Shown: one piece after another, positions 27,515 through 38,187 of the stretch
Position numbering within the stretch: position 1 is the first letter of the stretch
Layout of the letters: each line of letters opens with the position of its first letter
Assembly (NCBI RefSeq): GCF_009936375.1
Contig: NZ_AP022332.1
Span: 3,690,501 to 3,754,500, forward strand
Direction of reading: 5' to 3'
DNA from: Methylosinus sp. C49
GTDB taxonomy: Bacteria > Pseudomonadota > Alphaproteobacteria > Rhizobiales > Beijerinckiaceae
Length of the DNA stretch: 64,000 nt
Translations under genes and position numbers: made by a program
Notes under the pieces: model-generated
Told to the model about the DNA's origin: nothing
Databases searched by the model: none
What the model saw: the letters and a program-made list of their open reading frames with translations, nothing else

Positions 27515-27703
27515 TCACTTCTCGTCGACGATTTTGACGAGATGCGCGACTTTCGCGATCATCCCGCGCACGGCGGGCGTGTCCTCGAGCGTGCGACGCT
27601 TGCCGATGCGCGTGAGGCCGAGGCCGGTCAGCGTTCTATGCTGACGCTCGGGACGGCCGATGGCGCTGCCGGTCTGCTCGACGGTGATTTTCTTATCGCT
27701 CAT
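27515..27703 (-). CDS. rpmD: 50S ribosomal protein L30
   Basis: The 62-residue protein has the L30 fold sequence [23 protein letters not shown] and [11 protein letters not shown]. The ATG at 27703 follows GAGGGGAGGG. It lies between rpsE and rplO in the standard spc order. Confidence 0.97.
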   Translation of the reverse strand: MSDKKITVEQTGSAIGRPERQHRTLTGLGLTRIGKRRTLEDTPAVRGMIAKVAHLVKIVDEK

Positions 27704-27717
27704 CGCAAGCCCTCCCC

Positions 27718-28290
27718 TCAAGCGTCGACGGCTTCGGCTTCGGCGCCCTGACGGCGCGCCTGCAGCGCGGAGACCTTGAGAGAACGACGAGCGGCGACCG
27801 AACGCGGCGAATCCTCGCGCTCGAGCGCGTCGAACGTCGCGCGAATCATGTTGTAGGGGTTCGAGGAGCCCTGGCTTTTGGCCACGACGTCGTGAACGCC
27901 CAGCGTCTCGAAAACGGCGCGCATCGGGCCGCCGGCGATGATGCCGGTGCCGGGAGGCGCGGCGCGCAGCACGACGCGGCCCGCGCCATGGCGGCCGTTG
28001 ACGTCATGATGCAGCGTGCGGCCTTCGCGAAGCGGCACGCGGATGAGCGCGCGCTTGGCGGCTTCCGTCGCCTTGCGGATCGCTTCCGGCACTTCGCGCG
28101 CCTTGCCGTGGCCATAGCCGACGCGGCCCTTCTGGTCGCCGACGACGACGAGCGCGGCAAAGCCGAAACGCCGACCGCCCTTCACCACTTTGGCGACGCG
28201 GTTGATGTGGACGAGACGATCCACGAACTCATTGTCGCGGTCGTCCCGATCCCGGTCGCGGCCGCGGCCGCCTTCTGGTTCACGAGCCAT
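27718..28290 (-). CDS. rpsE: 30S ribosomal protein S5
   Basis: S5 sits at the mRNA entry and decoding fidelity region. The 190-residue protein has a charged Arg/Asp-rich N-terminal extension (about residues 5-20), then [21 protein letters not shown] and the C-terminal [19 protein letters not shown]. The ATG at 28290 follows GGAAGAG. A 186-base spacer containing hairpin repeats separates it from rplR. Confidence 0.98.
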   Translation of the reverse strand: MAREPEGGRGRDRDRDDRDNEFVDRLVHINRVAKVVKGGRRFGFAALVVVGDQKGRVGYGHGKAREVPEAIRKATEAAKRALIRVPLREGRTLHHDVNGRHGAGRVVLRAAPPGTGIIAGGPMRAVFETLGVHDVVAKSQGSSNPYNMIRATFDALEREDSPRSVAARRSLKVSALQARRQGAEAEAVDA

Positions 28291-28341
28291 TTTCTCTTCC
28301 GTCACTTACGCGGCAATAGCGCCGCTCGCTTGGGGTTCGTT

Positions 28342-28363
28342 CCTCTCCCGCATACAGGAGAGG
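28342..28363. repeat. Hairpin repeat in the rplR-rpsE spacer (copy 4)
   Basis: Arms CCTCTCC and GGAGAGG with an 8-base loop, 52 bases upstream of rpsE. It is one of two hairpins bracketing this unusually long spacer inside the spc operon. Confidence 0.55.
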
Positions 28364-28452
28364 GGCCTCGCGACGCAAGGTCGGCGACGGCCTTTCGACC
28401 ATCGCTTCGCCCAGCCCGCCGGCCCGAATTCGCCGCGCTATCGCGCGACCTC

Positions 28453-28472
28453 CTCTCCCACAAATGGGAGAG
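28453..28472. repeat. Hairpin repeat in the rplR-rpsE spacer (copy 5)
   Basis: Perfect arms CTCTCCCA and TGGGAGAG with a 4-base loop, just 5 bases past the rplR stop codon. With the hairpin at 28342 it flanks about 90 bases in which I see no gene. There is no T-run on the minus strand, so read-through into rpsE is expected. Confidence 0.6.
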
Positions 28473-28476
28473 CGCA

Positions 28477-28839
28477 TCAGAACTGCAGGCCGCCCTCGCG
28501 AGCGCCCTCGGCCAGCGCCTGCACGCGGCCGTGATAGATATAGGCGCCGCGATCGAACACCACTTCCGTGATGCCCTTGGCCGCCGCGCGCTCGGCGATC
28601 TGCTTGCCGACGAGATGCGCCGCTTCCTTGTTGGCGCCCGTCTTCAGCGTCTCGCGATTGGCCTTTTCGAGCGTCGAGGCGGAGACGATGGTCACGCCCT
28701 TCTCGTCGTCGATGATCTGCGCATAGATCTGCTCCGAGGAGCGGAACACCGACAGACGCGGGCGGCCATAGGCGCGCGCGCGAATGCTCCGACGGACCCG
28801 GGCCTTGCGCCGGGCGGCTGCATTTACGTCCTTTGCCAT
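28477..28839 (-). CDS. rplR: 50S ribosomal protein L18
   Basis: L18 binds 5S rRNA in the central protuberance. The 120-residue product has the basic N-terminus [36 protein letters not shown] and the C-terminal [20 protein letters not shown], all family features. It starts 11 bases after rplF. Confidence 0.98.
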   Translation of the reverse strand: MAKDVNAAARRKARVRRSIRARAYGRPRLSVFRSSEQIYAQIIDDEKGVTIVSASTLEKANRETLKTGANKEAAHLVGKQIAERAAAKGITEVVFDRGAYIYHGRVQALAEGAREGGLQF

Positions 28840-28850
28840 GGCTCGCGTCC

Positions 28851-29384
<534 letters not shown>

Positions 29385-29419
29385 GGTTGAAGTCCTATCC
29401 CAATTCCTGCGAGCTTCGG

Positions 29420-29818
29420 TCAGAAGACCTTGGCAAGCACCTCGCCGCCGACATTGTTCTCGCGGGCCTTGTGATCGGCCATGACGCCCTTGGGCGTCGA
29501 CACGATGGTGATGCCGAGGCCATTGGCCACGCGCGGCGTCTTGTCGACGCCCGCATAGACCCGGCGGCCTGGACGCGAGACGCGCTCGATCGTCTTGATG
29601 ACCGGCTCGCCGTCGAAATATTTCAGCTCGATCTCGAACTCGGTGCGGCCATTGCCGAAATCCGTGGTCGTGTAGCCGCGGATGTAGCCTTCTTCCTTCA
29701 GCACGTCGAGAACATGGCCGCGTAGGCGGGAGCCCGGCGTCTGGACCTTGTCCTTGCGGCGCATTTGCGCGTTGCGGATACGGGTGAGCAGATCGCCCAA
29801 CGGATCGCTGATCGACAT
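29420..29818 (-). CDS. rpsH: 30S ribosomal protein S8
   Basis: S8 binds the central domain of 16S rRNA and in enterobacteria also represses the spc operon. The 132-residue product begins [14 protein letters not shown] and has the C-terminal signature [11 protein letters not shown]. No S8-like operator could be identified here with confidence. Confidence 0.98.
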   Translation of the reverse strand: MSISDPLGDLLTRIRNAQMRRKDKVQTPGSRLRGHVLDVLKEEGYIRGYTTTDFGNGRTEFEIELKYFDGEPVIKTIERVSRPGRRVYAGVDKTPRVANGLGITIVSTPKGVMADHKARENNVGGEVLAKVF

Positions 29819-29830
29819 TCGCTCTCTCCC

Positions 29831-30136
29831 TTACCAGCTGGACTTCACGAGACCGGGAATGAGGCCGCGCGAGCCGAGCTCACGCAGCGCCACGCGCGAC
29901 AGCTTCAGCTTGCGATAGAAAGCGCGCGGACGTCCCGAAACCTCGCAGCGATTGCGAATGCGAATCGCCGCGGAATTGCGCGGCAGCTCGGCGAGCTTGA
30001 GACGGGCCTCGAACCGCTCCTCGGCGGTCAGCGCCTCATCATTCGCCTTCGCCTTCAGCCGCTCGCGACGGCCCGCATAGGCCTTGGCGAGCTTCGCCCT
30101 GCGCTTGTTGGTCTCGATCGAACTCTTCTTGGCCAT
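29831..30136 (-). CDS. rpsN: 30S ribosomal protein S14 (zinc-free type)
   Basis: The 101-residue protein begins [16 protein letters not shown] and has [19 protein letters not shown] and [18 protein letters not shown]. The CxxC...CxxC zinc motif of the short form is absent, so this is the long zinc-independent type. It lies between rplE and rpsH. Confidence 0.98.
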   Translation of the reverse strand: MAKKSSIETNKRRAKLAKAYAGRRERLKAKANDEALTAEERFEARLKLAELPRNSAAIRIRNRCEVSGRPRAFYRKLKLSRVALRELGSRGLIPGLVKSSW

Positions 30137-30175
30137 TTTCTATGCCTTCGGTTTCCGCGTTTGAGACTTATCGTC

Positions 30176-30871
30176 TCACTGCCGGAACGGGAAATTGAAC
30201 GCGCGCAGGAGCGCGCGCGCCTCGTCGTCCGTCTTCGCCGTGGTCACGACGATGACGTCCATGCCGAGGATCGACTCGGCCTTGTCATAGTCGATCTCGG
30301 GAAACACGATATGCTCCTTGATGCCGAGGGCGTAGGAGCCGCGTCCGTCGAAAGACTTGGGGTTGAGGCCGCGGAAATCGCGAACGCGCGGAAGCGCGAT
30401 CGTGATGAGGCGGTCCAGAAATTCATACATGCGCGTCTTGCGCAGCGTGACCTTGGCGCCGATCGGCATATTCTCGCGAACCTTGAAGGTCGAGATCGCC
30501 TTGCGGGCGCGAGTCACCACCGGCTTCTGGCCCGCGATCAGCGCGAGGTCGCCGGCGGCCGCCGTCACCTTCTTGCTGTCGTTGACCGCCTCGCCGACGC
30601 CCATGTTCAGCACGATCTTCTCGATCGCCGGAACCTCGAAAGCGTTCTTATAGCCGAACTCTTCCATGAGCTTGGCGCGAACGACTTCCTCATAATGCTT
30701 CTTCAGCCGCACCTCATAGGCGCCCTCGGGAAGCGACTTCGGGCCGGTCGAACGGCGCTCGCCGCCGTCATGCGACGCAGACTCGGGAGCGGATTTCGCC
30801 TTGCCGGCTTTCTTGGCCTCGCCTTCCGCCTTCGGAGCCTTGGCGGCTTTCGGCTTCTTTTCCTCAGCCAT
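30176..30871 (-). CDS. rplE: 50S ribosomal protein L5 with N-terminal extension
   Basis: L5 binds 5S rRNA in the central protuberance. The conserved core starts near residue 53 ([16 protein letters not shown]) and includes [15 protein letters not shown] and [18 protein letters not shown]-like segments. Residues 1-50 are a Lys/Ala-rich, probably disordered extension, making 231 residues against about 180-185 in most bacteria. The ATG at 30871 overlaps the rplX end by 8 bases. An internal start would give normal length, but I see no good one. Confidence 0.96.
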   Translation of the reverse strand: MAEEKKPKAAKAPKAEGEAKKAGKAKSAPESASHDGGERRSTGPKSLPEGAYEVRLKKHYEEVVRAKLMEEFGYKNAFEVPAIEKIVLNMGVGEAVNDSKKVTAAAGDLALIAGQKPVVTRARKAISTFKVRENMPIGAKVTLRKTRMYEFLDRLITIALPRVRDFRGLNPKSFDGRGSYALGIKEHIVFPEIDYDKAESILGMDVIVVTTAKTDDEARALLRAFNFPFRQ

Positions 30872-31181
30872 CGATCTGTTCTCCGGAACGCTTGGCGATG
30901 CGGACCTTGCGGCCGTCATCGAGAGTCTTGAAACCGACGCGCGTCGGCTTGCCGTCCTTGGGATCGGCAATCGCAATGTTGGACAGGTCGAGCGCCGCCG
31001 GTTTGGTGACGATCCCCGCCTCCTGCTGGCGCGTTTGGCGCTGGTGGCGTTTGACGAGATTGACGCCCTCGACCACGGCGCGACCTTCCGTCGGCAGCAC
31101 CTGGATAACCTGACCCGTGCGGCCCTTGTCGCGACCGGCGAGAACGACGACCTTGTCGCCTTTCTTGATTTTCGCGGCCAT
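30864..31181 (-). CDS. rplX: 50S ribosomal protein L24
   Basis: L24 nucleates early 50S assembly. The 105-residue product begins [20 protein letters not shown], the KOW motif, and continues [12 protein letters not shown]. Its ATG overlaps the rplN stop (TAATG), indicating coupling. The longer open frame upstream overlaps rplN and is not coding. Confidence 0.98.
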   Translation of the reverse strand: MAAKIKKGDKVVVLAGRDKGRTGQVIQVLPTEGRAVVEGVNLVKRHQRQTRQQEAGIVTKPAALDLSNIAIADPKDGKPTRVGFKTLDDGRKVRIAKRSGEQIDG

Positions 31182-31549
31182 TACAGCACCTCCGGCGCGA
31201 GCGAAATGATCTTCATATGGTTCTTGGCGCGCAGCTCGCGCGGCACGGGTCCGAAGATACGCGTGCCGATCGGCTCTTTCTGATTGTTGATCAGAACCGC
31301 CGCATTGGAATCGAAGCGGATCACCGAGCCGTCGGCGCGCTTGATGTCCTTGGCCGTGCGCACCACGACCGCCTTGAGCACGTCGCCCTTCTTCACGCGA
31401 CCGCGCGGGATCGCCTCCTTGATCGAGACGACGATAATGTCGCCGACGCCGGCGTATTTGCGCTTGGAGCCGCCCAGCACCTTGATGCACATGACGCGGC
31501 GGGCGCCAGAATTATCGGCGACATCGAGATTTGTCTGCATCTGTATCAT
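31181..31549 (-). CDS. rplN: 50S ribosomal protein L14
   Basis: The 122-residue protein begins [18 protein letters not shown] and has the signature [21 protein letters not shown] and the C-terminal [10 protein letters not shown]14 lies at the subunit interface. It is separated from rpsQ by 89 bases. Confidence 0.98.
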   Translation of the reverse strand: MIQMQTNLDVADNSGARRVMCIKVLGGSKRKYAGVGDIIVVSIKEAIPRGRVKKGDVLKAVVVRTAKDIKRADGSVIRFDSNAAVLINNQKEPIGTRIFGPVPRELRAKNHMKIISLAPEVL

Positions 31550-31638
31550 GGCTTATCCCGCCTTTCGTCTCGGTCTGGTTTCGGTCCCCCGACTTCGTCC
31601 GAGAAAACCATCTCACTCGTCTCGTCTTTTAGAAGGCC

Positions 31639-31881
31639 TCAGGCCTTGTCGGCGGCTTCCACCACTCGCCAGCGCTTCAGCCGCGAGATCGGAGCCGTCT
31701 CCTCGATCGTGACCTCGTCGCCGACCTTGAAAGTCTGCGCCTCGTCATGCGCATGATAATTTTTCGTGCGACGAACGGTCTTCTTGAACAGCGGATGGGT
31801 GAAGCGGCGCTCCACCTTCACCACCACGGTCTTGTTCTGCTTGTCGCTGACGACGACGCCCTGGAGAATTCGCTTCGGCAT
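31639..31881 (-). CDS. rpsQ: 30S ribosomal protein S17
   Basis: The 80-residue OB-fold protein begins [18 protein letters not shown] and shows [20 protein letters not shown]. It binds 16S rRNA early in 30S assembly. The ATG at 31881 follows GAGAGAG; the upstream extension to 31968 overlaps rpmC and is not coding. Confidence 0.98.
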   Translation of the reverse strand: MPKRILQGVVVSDKQNKTVVVKVERRFTHPLFKKTVRRTKNYHAHDEAQTFKVGDEVTIEETAPISRLKRWRVVEAADKA

Positions 31882-31891
31882 TGGCGCTCTC

Positions 31892-32107
31892 TCAACTCTG
31901 TTGTTCAGCGCGCTTCTGCGCGGCGATGGATTTGGCGCGGGCGATGTCGCGACGAACGACGCGCACACGCGCCGTGTTCTCGAGCTGGCCCGTCGCCCGC
32001 TGGAAGCGCAGATTGAACTGCTCTTTCTTCAGCTTCAGCACTTCCTCGTCCAGCTGGTCGAAGGAGAGGGCGCGGAGGTCGGAGACGCGTTGCTTGTTCG
32101 TGCTCAT
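31892..32107 (-). CDS. rpmC: 50S ribosomal protein L29
   Basis: This 71-residue two-helix protein has [20 protein letters not shown] and [19 protein letters not shown], the L29 signature. L29 lies at the polypeptide exit and helps dock SRP and trigger factor. The ATG at 32107 is chosen as the family start. Confidence 0.97.
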   Translation of the reverse strand: MSTNKQRVSDLRALSFDQLDEEVLKLKKEQFNLRFQRATGQLENTARVRVVRRDIARAKSIAAQKRAEQQS

Positions 32108-32118
32108 GGTCGCAATCC

Positions 32119-32532
32119 TCACTCGGCGATGCGTTCGATGAAGCGCGTCTTGATCGGCAGCTTCGCGGCGGCGAGCGTCAGAGCCTCGCGAGCGAGCTCG
32201 CCGGACACGCCGTCGACCTCGAACATGATGCGGCCCGGCGCCACGCGCACGGCCCAGAGCTCCGGCGCGCCCTTGCCCTTACCCATGCGCACTTCGGTCG
32301 GCTTTTTGGAAACCGGCACGTCGGGGAAGATGCGGATCCACACGCGGCCGGCGCGCTTCATATGGCGCGTCATGGCGCGGCGGGCCGCCTCGATCTGGCG
32401 CGCGGTGATGCGCTCCGGCTCGAGAGCCTTGAGGCCGAACTGACCGAAATTCAGGGAAAAGCCGCCCTTGGCGTTTCCGTGAATGCGGCCTTTGAAGGCC
32501 TTGCGGAACCTGGTGCGTTTGGGTTGCAACAT
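32119..32532 (-). CDS. rplP: 50S ribosomal protein L16
   Basis: The 137-residue product begins [16 protein letters not shown] and contains [20 protein letters not shown] and the C-terminal [11 protein letters not shown]16 contacts the A-site tRNA elbow. It is a conventional member between rpsC and rpmC. Confidence 0.98.
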   Translation of the reverse strand: MLQPKRTRFRKAFKGRIHGNAKGGFSLNFGQFGLKALEPERITARQIEAARRAMTRHMKRAGRVWIRIFPDVPVSKKPTEVRMGKGKGAPELWAVRVAPGRIMFEVDGVSGELAREALTLAAAKLPIKTRFIERIAE

Positions 32533-32550
32533 GATGTCGAACTCTCGAAA

Positions 32551-33294
32551 TTAGGCCGCGTCGCGCGGCTCGCGCGGCTCGCGACGGCGACGCTCGCCAT
32601 GATGTTCGCGCTCACCGCCGCCGGCGGCCTGCTCGGCCAGGCGCTTGTCCTGCGCCATCGGATCATGCTCGAGGATCTCGCCCTTGAAGATCCAGACCTT
32701 GATGCCGCAAGCGCCATAAGCGGTATGCGCGGTGGCGACGCCATAGTCGACATCGGCGCGCAGCGTATGCAGCGGCACGCGGCCCTCGCGATACCATTCC
32801 AGGCGCGCGATTTCCGCGCCGCCGAGACGGCCCGAGCAATTGATGCGAATGCCTTGCGCCCCGAGCCGGATCGCCGACTGCACGGCGCGCTTCATCGCGC
32901 GGCGGAAGGCGACGCGGCGCTCGAGCTGCTGAGCGATCGAATCGGCGACCAGAGTGGCCTCGACCTCGGGCTTGCGCACCTCGACGATGTTGATCACCAC
33001 TTCGCTGCCGGTGAGCCTGCCGACCAGCTTGCGGATCTTGTCGATGTCCGCGCCCTTCTTGCCGATGACGACGCCCGGACGCGCCGAGTGGATCGTCACG
33101 CGGCACTTCTTGTGCGGACGCTCGATGATGATGCGCGAGACCGCCGCCTGCTTGAGATTCTTGGCCACCGCTGCGCGAATGGCGAGATCCTCGTGCAGAA
33201 GCTTGGCGTATTCGCCCTTGCTCGCGAACCAGCGCGAGTCCCAGGTGCGGTTGACGCCGAGGCGCAGCCCGATCGGATTGACCTTCTGACCCAT
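32551..33294 (-). CDS. rpsC: 30S ribosomal protein S3
   Basis: S3 forms part of the mRNA entry tunnel. The 247-residue product begins [20 protein letters not shown] and has the KH domain with [13 protein letters not shown], then [20 protein letters not shown]. The C-terminal 30 residues are Arg/Glu/Gly-rich and probably disordered. Confidence 0.98.
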   Translation of the reverse strand: MGQKVNPIGLRLGVNRTWDSRWFASKGEYAKLLHEDLAIRAAVAKNLKQAAVSRIIIERPHKKCRVTIHSARPGVVIGKKGADIDKIRKLVGRLTGSEVVINIVEVRKPEVEATLVADSIAQQLERRVAFRRAMKRAVQSAIRLGAQGIRINCSGRLGGAEIARLEWYREGRVPLHTLRADVDYGVATAHTAYGACGIKVWIFKGEILEHDPMAQDKRLAEQAAGGGEREHHGERRRREPREPRDAA

Positions 33295-33306
33295 CGTTGG
33301 CTCCCT

Positions 33307-33693
33307 TTAGGCTTTCGCCGGCGTTTCGACTTCGCGGACGATGATCGTCAGATTCGCGAAGGGCTTCTCGATGCGGCTCGAGCGACCGCGGGCGCGCGCC
33401 GCGAAGCGCCGCATCACCAGCGACTTGCCGACGAAGGCCTGCGCGACGATCAGATCGTCGACGTCCAGACCGTGATTGTTCTCGGCGTTGGCGATGGCGC
33501 TCTCGAGGGTCTTCTTGACCTCGTGCGCGATGCGCTTGCGCGAGAACTCGAGATCGGCGAGAGCGCGATCGACCTTCTTGCCCCGAATGAGCTGGGCGAG
33601 AAGATTGAGCTTCTGCGGGGAGACGCGCAGCGTGTTGGCGACGGCTTTCGCCTCATTGTCGGCCAGCGCGCGCGGATTGCTCGGCTTGGACAT
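33307..33693 (-). CDS. rplV: 50S ribosomal protein L22
   Basis: The 128-residue protein has [20 protein letters not shown] and the C-terminal beta-hairpin [20 protein letters not shown] that lines the exit tunnel. The ATG at 33693 matches the family start; the longer frame overlaps rpsS and is not coding. Confidence 0.98.
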   Translation of the reverse strand: MSKPSNPRALADNEAKAVANTLRVSPQKLNLLAQLIRGKKVDRALADLEFSRKRIAHEVKKTLESAIANAENNHGLDVDDLIVAQAFVGKSLVMRRFAARARGRSSRIEKPFANLTIIVREVETPAKA

Positions 33694-33698
33694 GTTCG

Positions 33699-33977
33699 TC
33701 AGCCCCTCTTCGACTTCTTGTCCGCCGCGTGACCGTGGAAGGTGCGCGTCGGAGAGAATTCGCCGAACTTGTGCCCGATCATGTCTTCGCTGACAGACAC
33801 AGGCACATGCTTGTGGCCATTGTGCACGCCGAAGGTGAGACCCACGAACTGCGGCAGAATGGTGGAGCGGCGGCTCCAAATCTTGATGATATCGCTGCGT
33901 CCCGAGGCGCGCGCGGTCTCCGCCTTCTTCAGCAGATAGCCGTCGACGAACGGGCCTTTCCAGATAGAGCGAGCCAT
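33699..33977 (-). CDS. rpsS: 30S ribosomal protein S19
   Basis: The 92-residue protein begins [18 protein letters not shown] and has [19 protein letters not shown] and the C-terminal [20 protein letters not shown]19 sits in the 30S head with S13. It follows rplB by 3 bases. Confidence 0.98.
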   Translation of the reverse strand: MARSIWKGPFVDGYLLKKAETARASGRSDIIKIWSRRSTILPQFVGLTFGVHNGHKHVPVSVSEDMIGHKFGEFSPTRTFHGHAADKKSKRG

Positions 33978-33980
33978 GGA

Positions 33981-34820
33981 TCAGCCCTTCTTCTTCTTGG
34001 CGTGCCGCGAGGACACGATGAATTTGTCGGTCTTCTTGTTCGTGCGGGTCTTCTTGCCCTTGGTCGGCTTGCCCCAGGGCGTGACCGGATGACGGCCGCC
34101 CGAGGTGCGGCCTTCGCCGCCGCCGTGCGGATGGTCGACCGGGTTCATGGTGACGCCGCGGTTATGCGGGCGACGGCCGAGCCAGCGCGAACGACCCGCC
34201 TTGCCGAGCGAGATGTTCATGTGATCCGGGTTCGACACCGCGCCGATCGTCGCGAAGCACTGCCCATGAACGAGGCGCTGCTCGCCCGAGTTCAGGCGAA
34301 TGATCACATAGCCCTGATCGCGGCCGACGATCTGCGCATAATTGCCCGCCGAGCGCGCGATCGCGCCGCCCTTGCCGATCTTGATCTCGACATTGTGGAC
34401 GATCGTGCCGACCGGAATATTGCCGATCGGCATGGCGTTGCCGGGCTTCACATCGACCTGAGCGCCCGAGATCACCTCGTCGCCGACCGAAAGACGCTGC
34501 GGCGCGAGAATATAGGACAGCTCGTCATCCGCATAACGGATGAGCGCGATGAAGGCGGTGCGGTTCGGATCATATTCGATCCGCTCCACCTTGCCGACGA
34601 CATCGAGCTTGCGGCGCTTGAAGTCGACGAGGCGATAGGCCTGCTTGTGGCCGCCGCCGCGGAAACGCACGGTCACGCGCCCATTGTTGTTGCGGCCGCC
34701 CTTGGACGTCTTGCCCTCGGTGAGGGTCTTGACGGGCTTGCCCTTGTAGAGATCGCTGCGGTCGACGATGACGAGCTGACGAAGGCTCGGCGTGACCGGC
34801 TTGAATGTCTTCAGCGCCAT
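33981..34820 (-). CDS. rplB: 50S ribosomal protein L2
   Basis: L2 supports subunit association and the peptidyl-transferase centre. The 279-residue protein has the [18 protein letters not shown] region, [20 protein letters not shown] and the C-terminal [20 protein letters not shown] with the key histidine. Standard S10 position. Confidence 0.98.
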   Translation of the reverse strand: MALKTFKPVTPSLRQLVIVDRSDLYKGKPVKTLTEGKTSKGGRNNNGRVTVRFRGGGHKQAYRLVDFKRRKLDVVGKVERIEYDPNRTAFIALIRYADDELSYILAPQRLSVGDEVISGAQVDVKPGNAMPIGNIPVGTIVHNVEIKIGKGGAIARSAGNYAQIVGRDQGYVIIRLNSGEQRLVHGQCFATIGAVSNPDHMNISLGKAGRSRWLGRRPHNRGVTMNPVDHPHGGGEGRTSGGRHPVTPWGKPTKGKKTRTNKKTDKFIVSSRHAKKKKG

Positions 34821-34842
34821 GGTTTTGTCCTCGAGCCTACCT

Positions 34843-35139
34843 TTAGAGTCCCGTCGTCACGTCGATCTTATGGCCTTCGGCCAGCGTGACGACCGCCTTC
34901 TTCACATCCGACTGGCGGCCGCGCACGCCCTTGAAGGCGCGCAGCTTACCCTTGCGCAGCAGCGTGTTGACGGCCTCCACCTTCACGTCGAAGAGCCCCT
35001 CCACAGCCGCCTTGATCTGCGGCTTGGTGGCGGTCTTGGCGACATTGAAGACCACTTTGTTCTGCTCGGAAGCAATCGTCGCCTTCTCGGTGATGACCGG
35101 GGAGACGATCACGTCGTAGTGGCGCACATCCTTGCTCAT
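34843..35139 (-). CDS. rplW: 50S ribosomal protein L23
   Basis: The 98-residue protein shows [33 protein letters not shown] and [21 protein letters not shown]23 is the exit-site docking point for trigger factor and SRP. Its start overlaps the rplD end by 4 bases. Confidence 0.98.
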   Translation of the reverse strand: MSKDVRHYDVIVSPVITEKATIASEQNKVVFNVAKTATKPQIKAAVEGLFDVKVEAVNTLLRKGKLRAFKGVRGRQSDVKKAVVTLAEGHKIDVTTGL

Positions 35140-35759
35140 TTCAGGCGCGCCTCCAGCGCATCGATCGCCGCGCGGGTCAGCACCAGCTTCTCCCGGCGCA
35201 GAATGTCATAGACATTGACGCCCTGGACCGGCAGCACGTCGATCCGCGGCAGATTGCGCGCGGCCAGCGCGAAATTGGCCTGCGGCTCCGCGCCGTCGAT
35301 GATGAGCGCGCTGGAAAGCCCGGTCTTGTCGAAACCGGCCTTGAGCAGCTTGGTCTTCGGCTCGGTGAGCGAAGCGCTCTCCCAGACGATGATGGAGCCG
35401 TCCTTGGCTTTGGCCGAGAGCGCGTGCTTCAGAGCGAGAACGCGCACCTTCTTGGGCAGGTCGTGCTCATGACTGCGCACCACCGGACCGAAGGCGCGAC
35501 CGCCGCCGATGAACTGCGGCGCGCGCCGCGATCCATGACGAGCGCCGCCCGTGCCTTTCTGCTTATGCAGCTTCTTGCCCGTGCGGGCGACGTCGGCGCG
35601 GTTCTTCACCGCATGCGTGCCGGCGCGCCGCTTGGCGAGCTGCCAGCGGATCATGCGGAAGATGAGATCCTGGCGCGGCTCGAGCCCGAAAATCTCGTCC
35701 GCCAGCTCGATCGAGCCGGCATCCTGGCCGTCGTACGACGTGACGCTGATCTGCACCAC
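35136..35759 (-). CDS. rplD: 50S ribosomal protein L4
   Basis: The 207-residue protein contains [19 protein letters not shown], the tunnel loop, and [20 protein letters not shown]. In enterobacteria L4 also represses the S10 operon by attenuation; I see no equivalent leader here. It follows rplC by 3 bases. Confidence 0.98.
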   Translation of the reverse strand: MVQISVTSYDGQDAGSIELADEIFGLEPRQDLIFRMIRWQLAKRRAGTHAVKNRADVARTGKKLHKQKGTGGARHGSRRAPQFIGGGRAFGPVVRSHEHDLPKKVRVLALKHALSAKAKDGSIIVWESASLTEPKTKLLKAGFDKTGLSSALIIDGAEPQANFALAARNLPRIDVLPVQGVNVYDILRREKLVLTRAAIDALEARLK

Positions 35760-35762
35760 GGC

Positions 35763-36476
35763 TCAGTCCTCCTTCTTGTCTTCTTGCGCGGCGGGAGCTT
35801 CCGCCAGACGGTATTTGCCGGGCTGCGGCGCTTCGGCCGGCAGCGCCCGCTTCACCGCGTCGCGCACAAAAATCCAGCCGCCGGCATGTCCGGGCACGGA
35901 GCCCTCGACCAGCAGCAGGCCGCGCTCGACGTCAGTCTGCACGACCCGCAGATTCTGCGTGGTCACGCGGTCGACGCCCATATGGCCGGCCATTTTCTTG
36001 TTCTTGAAGGTCTTGCCCGGGTCCTGACGGCCGCCGGTCGAACCATGCGAGCGATGCGAGATCGACACGCCGTGGGTGGCGCGCAGGCCGCCGAAGTTCC
36101 AGCGCTTCATCGCGCCGGCGAAGCCCTTGCCGATCGTCGTGCCGGTCACGTCGACGAACTGGCCGACGACGAAATGATCGGCCGTGATCTCGGCGCCGAC
36201 GGGAAGCAGTTCCGTCTCCTCGACGCGAAACTCGGCGAGCTTCAGCTTCGGCTCGACCTTGGCGACGGCGAAACGGCCGCGCTCGGCCCTGGAGACGTTC
36301 TTCACCTTGGCGTGGCCGATACCGAGCTGCACGGCGGTGTAGCCGTTCTGCTCCTTGGTCCGATGGGCGACGACTTGGCAGCCGTCGAGCTTCAGCACCG
36401 TGACCGGCACATGCTCGCCCGCTTCGGTGAAGACGCGGGTCATTCCGACCTTTTGCGCGATGACGCCAGACCGCAT
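35763..36476 (-). CDS. rplC: 50S ribosomal protein L3
   Basis: L3 is a primary 23S rRNA binder. The 237-residue protein begins [16 protein letters not shown] and shows [15 protein letters not shown] and [17 protein letters not shown]. The ATG at 36476 follows AAGGAAGAG; the longer frame to 36989 overlaps rpsJ and is not coding. The C-terminal 20 residues are a charged tail. Confidence 0.97.
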   Translation of the reverse strand: MRSGVIAQKVGMTRVFTEAGEHVPVTVLKLDGCQVVAHRTKEQNGYTAVQLGIGHAKVKNVSRAERGRFAVAKVEPKLKLAEFRVEETELLPVGAEITADHFVVGQFVDVTGTTIGKGFAGAMKRWNFGGLRATHGVSISHRSHGSTGGRQDPGKTFKNKKMAGHMGVDRVTTQNLRVVQTDVERGLLLVEGSVPGHAGGWIFVRDAVKRALPAEAPQPGKYRLAEAPAAQEDKKED

Positions 36477-36535
36477 GATCTCTTCCTTCGAAAGGCGCAT
36501 CGCTCTCGTCGCGAGAGGCGCCCGGTTCATTTTTA

Positions 36536-36844
36536 TTAGAGCTTGATTTCGACGTCGACGCCGGCGGCGAGATCGAGCTTCATCAGCGCGTCCACCGTTT
36601 GCGGGGTCGGATCGACGATATCGAGCACGCGCTTGTGAGTCCTGATCTCGAACTGCTCGCGCGATTTCTTGTCGATGTGCGGCGAACGGTTCACCGTGAA
36701 CTTCTCGATCTTGGTCGGCAGCGGGATCGGACCACGCACCTGAGCGCCCGTGCGCTTGGCGGTGGAGACGATCTCTTTCGTCGACGTATCGAGAATCCGG
36801 TGATCGAACGCCTTCAGGCGAATCCGGATATTCTGTCCGTTCAT
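36536..36844 (-). CDS. rpsJ: 30S ribosomal protein S10
   Basis: The 102-residue protein begins [16 protein letters not shown] and shows [20 protein letters not shown] and THKRVLDI. S10 also serves as NusE in antitermination. It is the first gene of the S10 set, 110 bases after tuf. Confidence 0.98.
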   Translation of the reverse strand: MNGQNIRIRLKAFDHRILDTSTKEIVSTAKRTGAQVRGPIPLPTKIEKFTVNRSPHIDKKSREQFEIRTHKRVLDIVDPTPQTVDALMKLDLAAGVDVEIKL

Positions 36845-36954
36845 CAGCGTCTTCCTCTTGGACCGCGAGCCGCGGCGCGCTCTGGGCCGCGAGCCGTGAG
36901 GGCTCGCAGGCCGTTTCTCGAATGCGAGGCGAGACGCCCCGCGGTCCAAATTCC

Positions 36955-38145
36955 TTATTCGATGATCGAGGCGACGACGCCGGCGCCAACCGTGCGGCCG
37001 CCTTCGCGGATGGCGAAGCGCAGCTTCTCCTCCATGGCGATCGGAACGATGAGGTTCACCTCCATCGCCACATTATCGCCCGGCATCACCATCTCGACGC
37101 CCTCGGGGAGCGTCACAATGCCGGTCACATCCGTCGTGCGGAAGTAGAACTGCGGGCGATAGTTGGTGAAGAACGGCGTATGACGGCCGCCCTCTTCCTT
37201 CGTCAGAATATAGGCTTCCGCCTTGAACTTGGTGTGCGGCTTCACAGAGCCGGGCTTCGACAGAACCTGGCCGCGCTCCACGTCCTCGCGCTTGGTGCCG
37301 CGCAGCAGCGCGCCGATATTGTCGCCCGCCTCGCCCTGATCGAGCAGCTTGCGGAACATTTCGACGCCGGTCACGGTCGTCTTCACCGTCGGGCGAATGC
37401 CGACGATCTCGACTTCCTCGCCGACCTTGACCACGCCGCGCTCGACGCGGCCCGTCACCACCGTGCCGCGGCCCGAGATCGAGAACACGTCCTCGACCGG
37501 CATCAGGAAGGGCTGATCCTTCGGACGCTCCGGCTGCGGGATATATTCGTCGACCGTCTGCATCAGCTTCAGGATCGCGTCATGGCCGATCTCGGGCGTC
37601 TTGTTCTCGAGCGCCGCCAGGGCCGAGCCCTTGGTGATCGGAATATCGTCGCCGGGGAACTCGTATTTCGACAGAAGCTCGCGAACCTCGAGCTCGACGA
37701 GCTCGAGCAGCTCGGGATCGTCGACCATGTCGACCTTGTTCAGGAACACGACGAGCGCCGGCACGCCGACCTGGCGGGCGAGCAGAATGTGCTCGCGGGT
37801 CTGCGGCATCGGGCCGTCGGCGGCGGAGACGACGAGGATGGCGCCGTCCATCTGCGCGGCGCCGGTGATCATGTTCTTCACATAATCGGCGTGGCCGGGG
37901 CAGTCGACGTGCGCGTAGTGGCGATTGGTCGTCTCATACTCGACGTGGGCCGTCGAGATGGTGATGCCGCGCGCGCGCTCTTCCGGGGCCTTGTCGATCT
38001 GGTCATAGGCCGTGAAGGTCGCGCCGCCTGACTCGGCCAGAACCTTGGTGATCGCCGCCGTCAGCGACGTCTTGCCATGGTCCACGTGACCGATCGTGCC
38101 GATGTTGCAATGCGGCTTCGTGCGTGAGAATTTTTCCTTGGCCAT
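36955..38145 (-). CDS. tuf: Elongation factor Tu
   Basis: EF-Tu delivers aminoacyl-tRNA to the ribosome. The 396-residue product has GHVDHGKT at residues 19-26, the DCPGHADY and NKVDMVDD motifs, and the C-terminal beta-barrel. The ATG at 38145 follows AAGGAG; a GTG 6 bases upstream is not needed. It follows fusA by 42 bases in the str operon. Confidence 0.99.
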   Translation of the reverse strand: MAKEKFSRTKPHCNIGTIGHVDHGKTSLTAAITKVLAESGGATFTAYDQIDKAPEERARGITISTAHVEYETTNRHYAHVDCPGHADYVKNMITGAAQMDGAILVVSAADGPMPQTREHILLARQVGVPALVVFLNKVDMVDDPELLELVELEVRELLSKYEFPGDDIPITKGSALAALENKTPEIGHDAILKLMQTVDEYIPQPERPKDQPFLMPVEDVFSISGRGTVVTGRVERGVVKVGEEVEIVGIRPTVKTTVTGVEMFRKLLDQGEAGDNIGALLRGTKREDVERGQVLSKPGSVKPHTKFKAEAYILTKEEGGRHTPFFTNYRPQFYFRTTDVTGIVTLPEGVEMVMPGDNVAMEVNLIVPIAMEEKLRFAIREGGRTVGAGVVASIIE

Positions 38146-38187
38146 GGCCACACTCCTTTAGAGACTGATTCCGCGACGTTGAGACGA

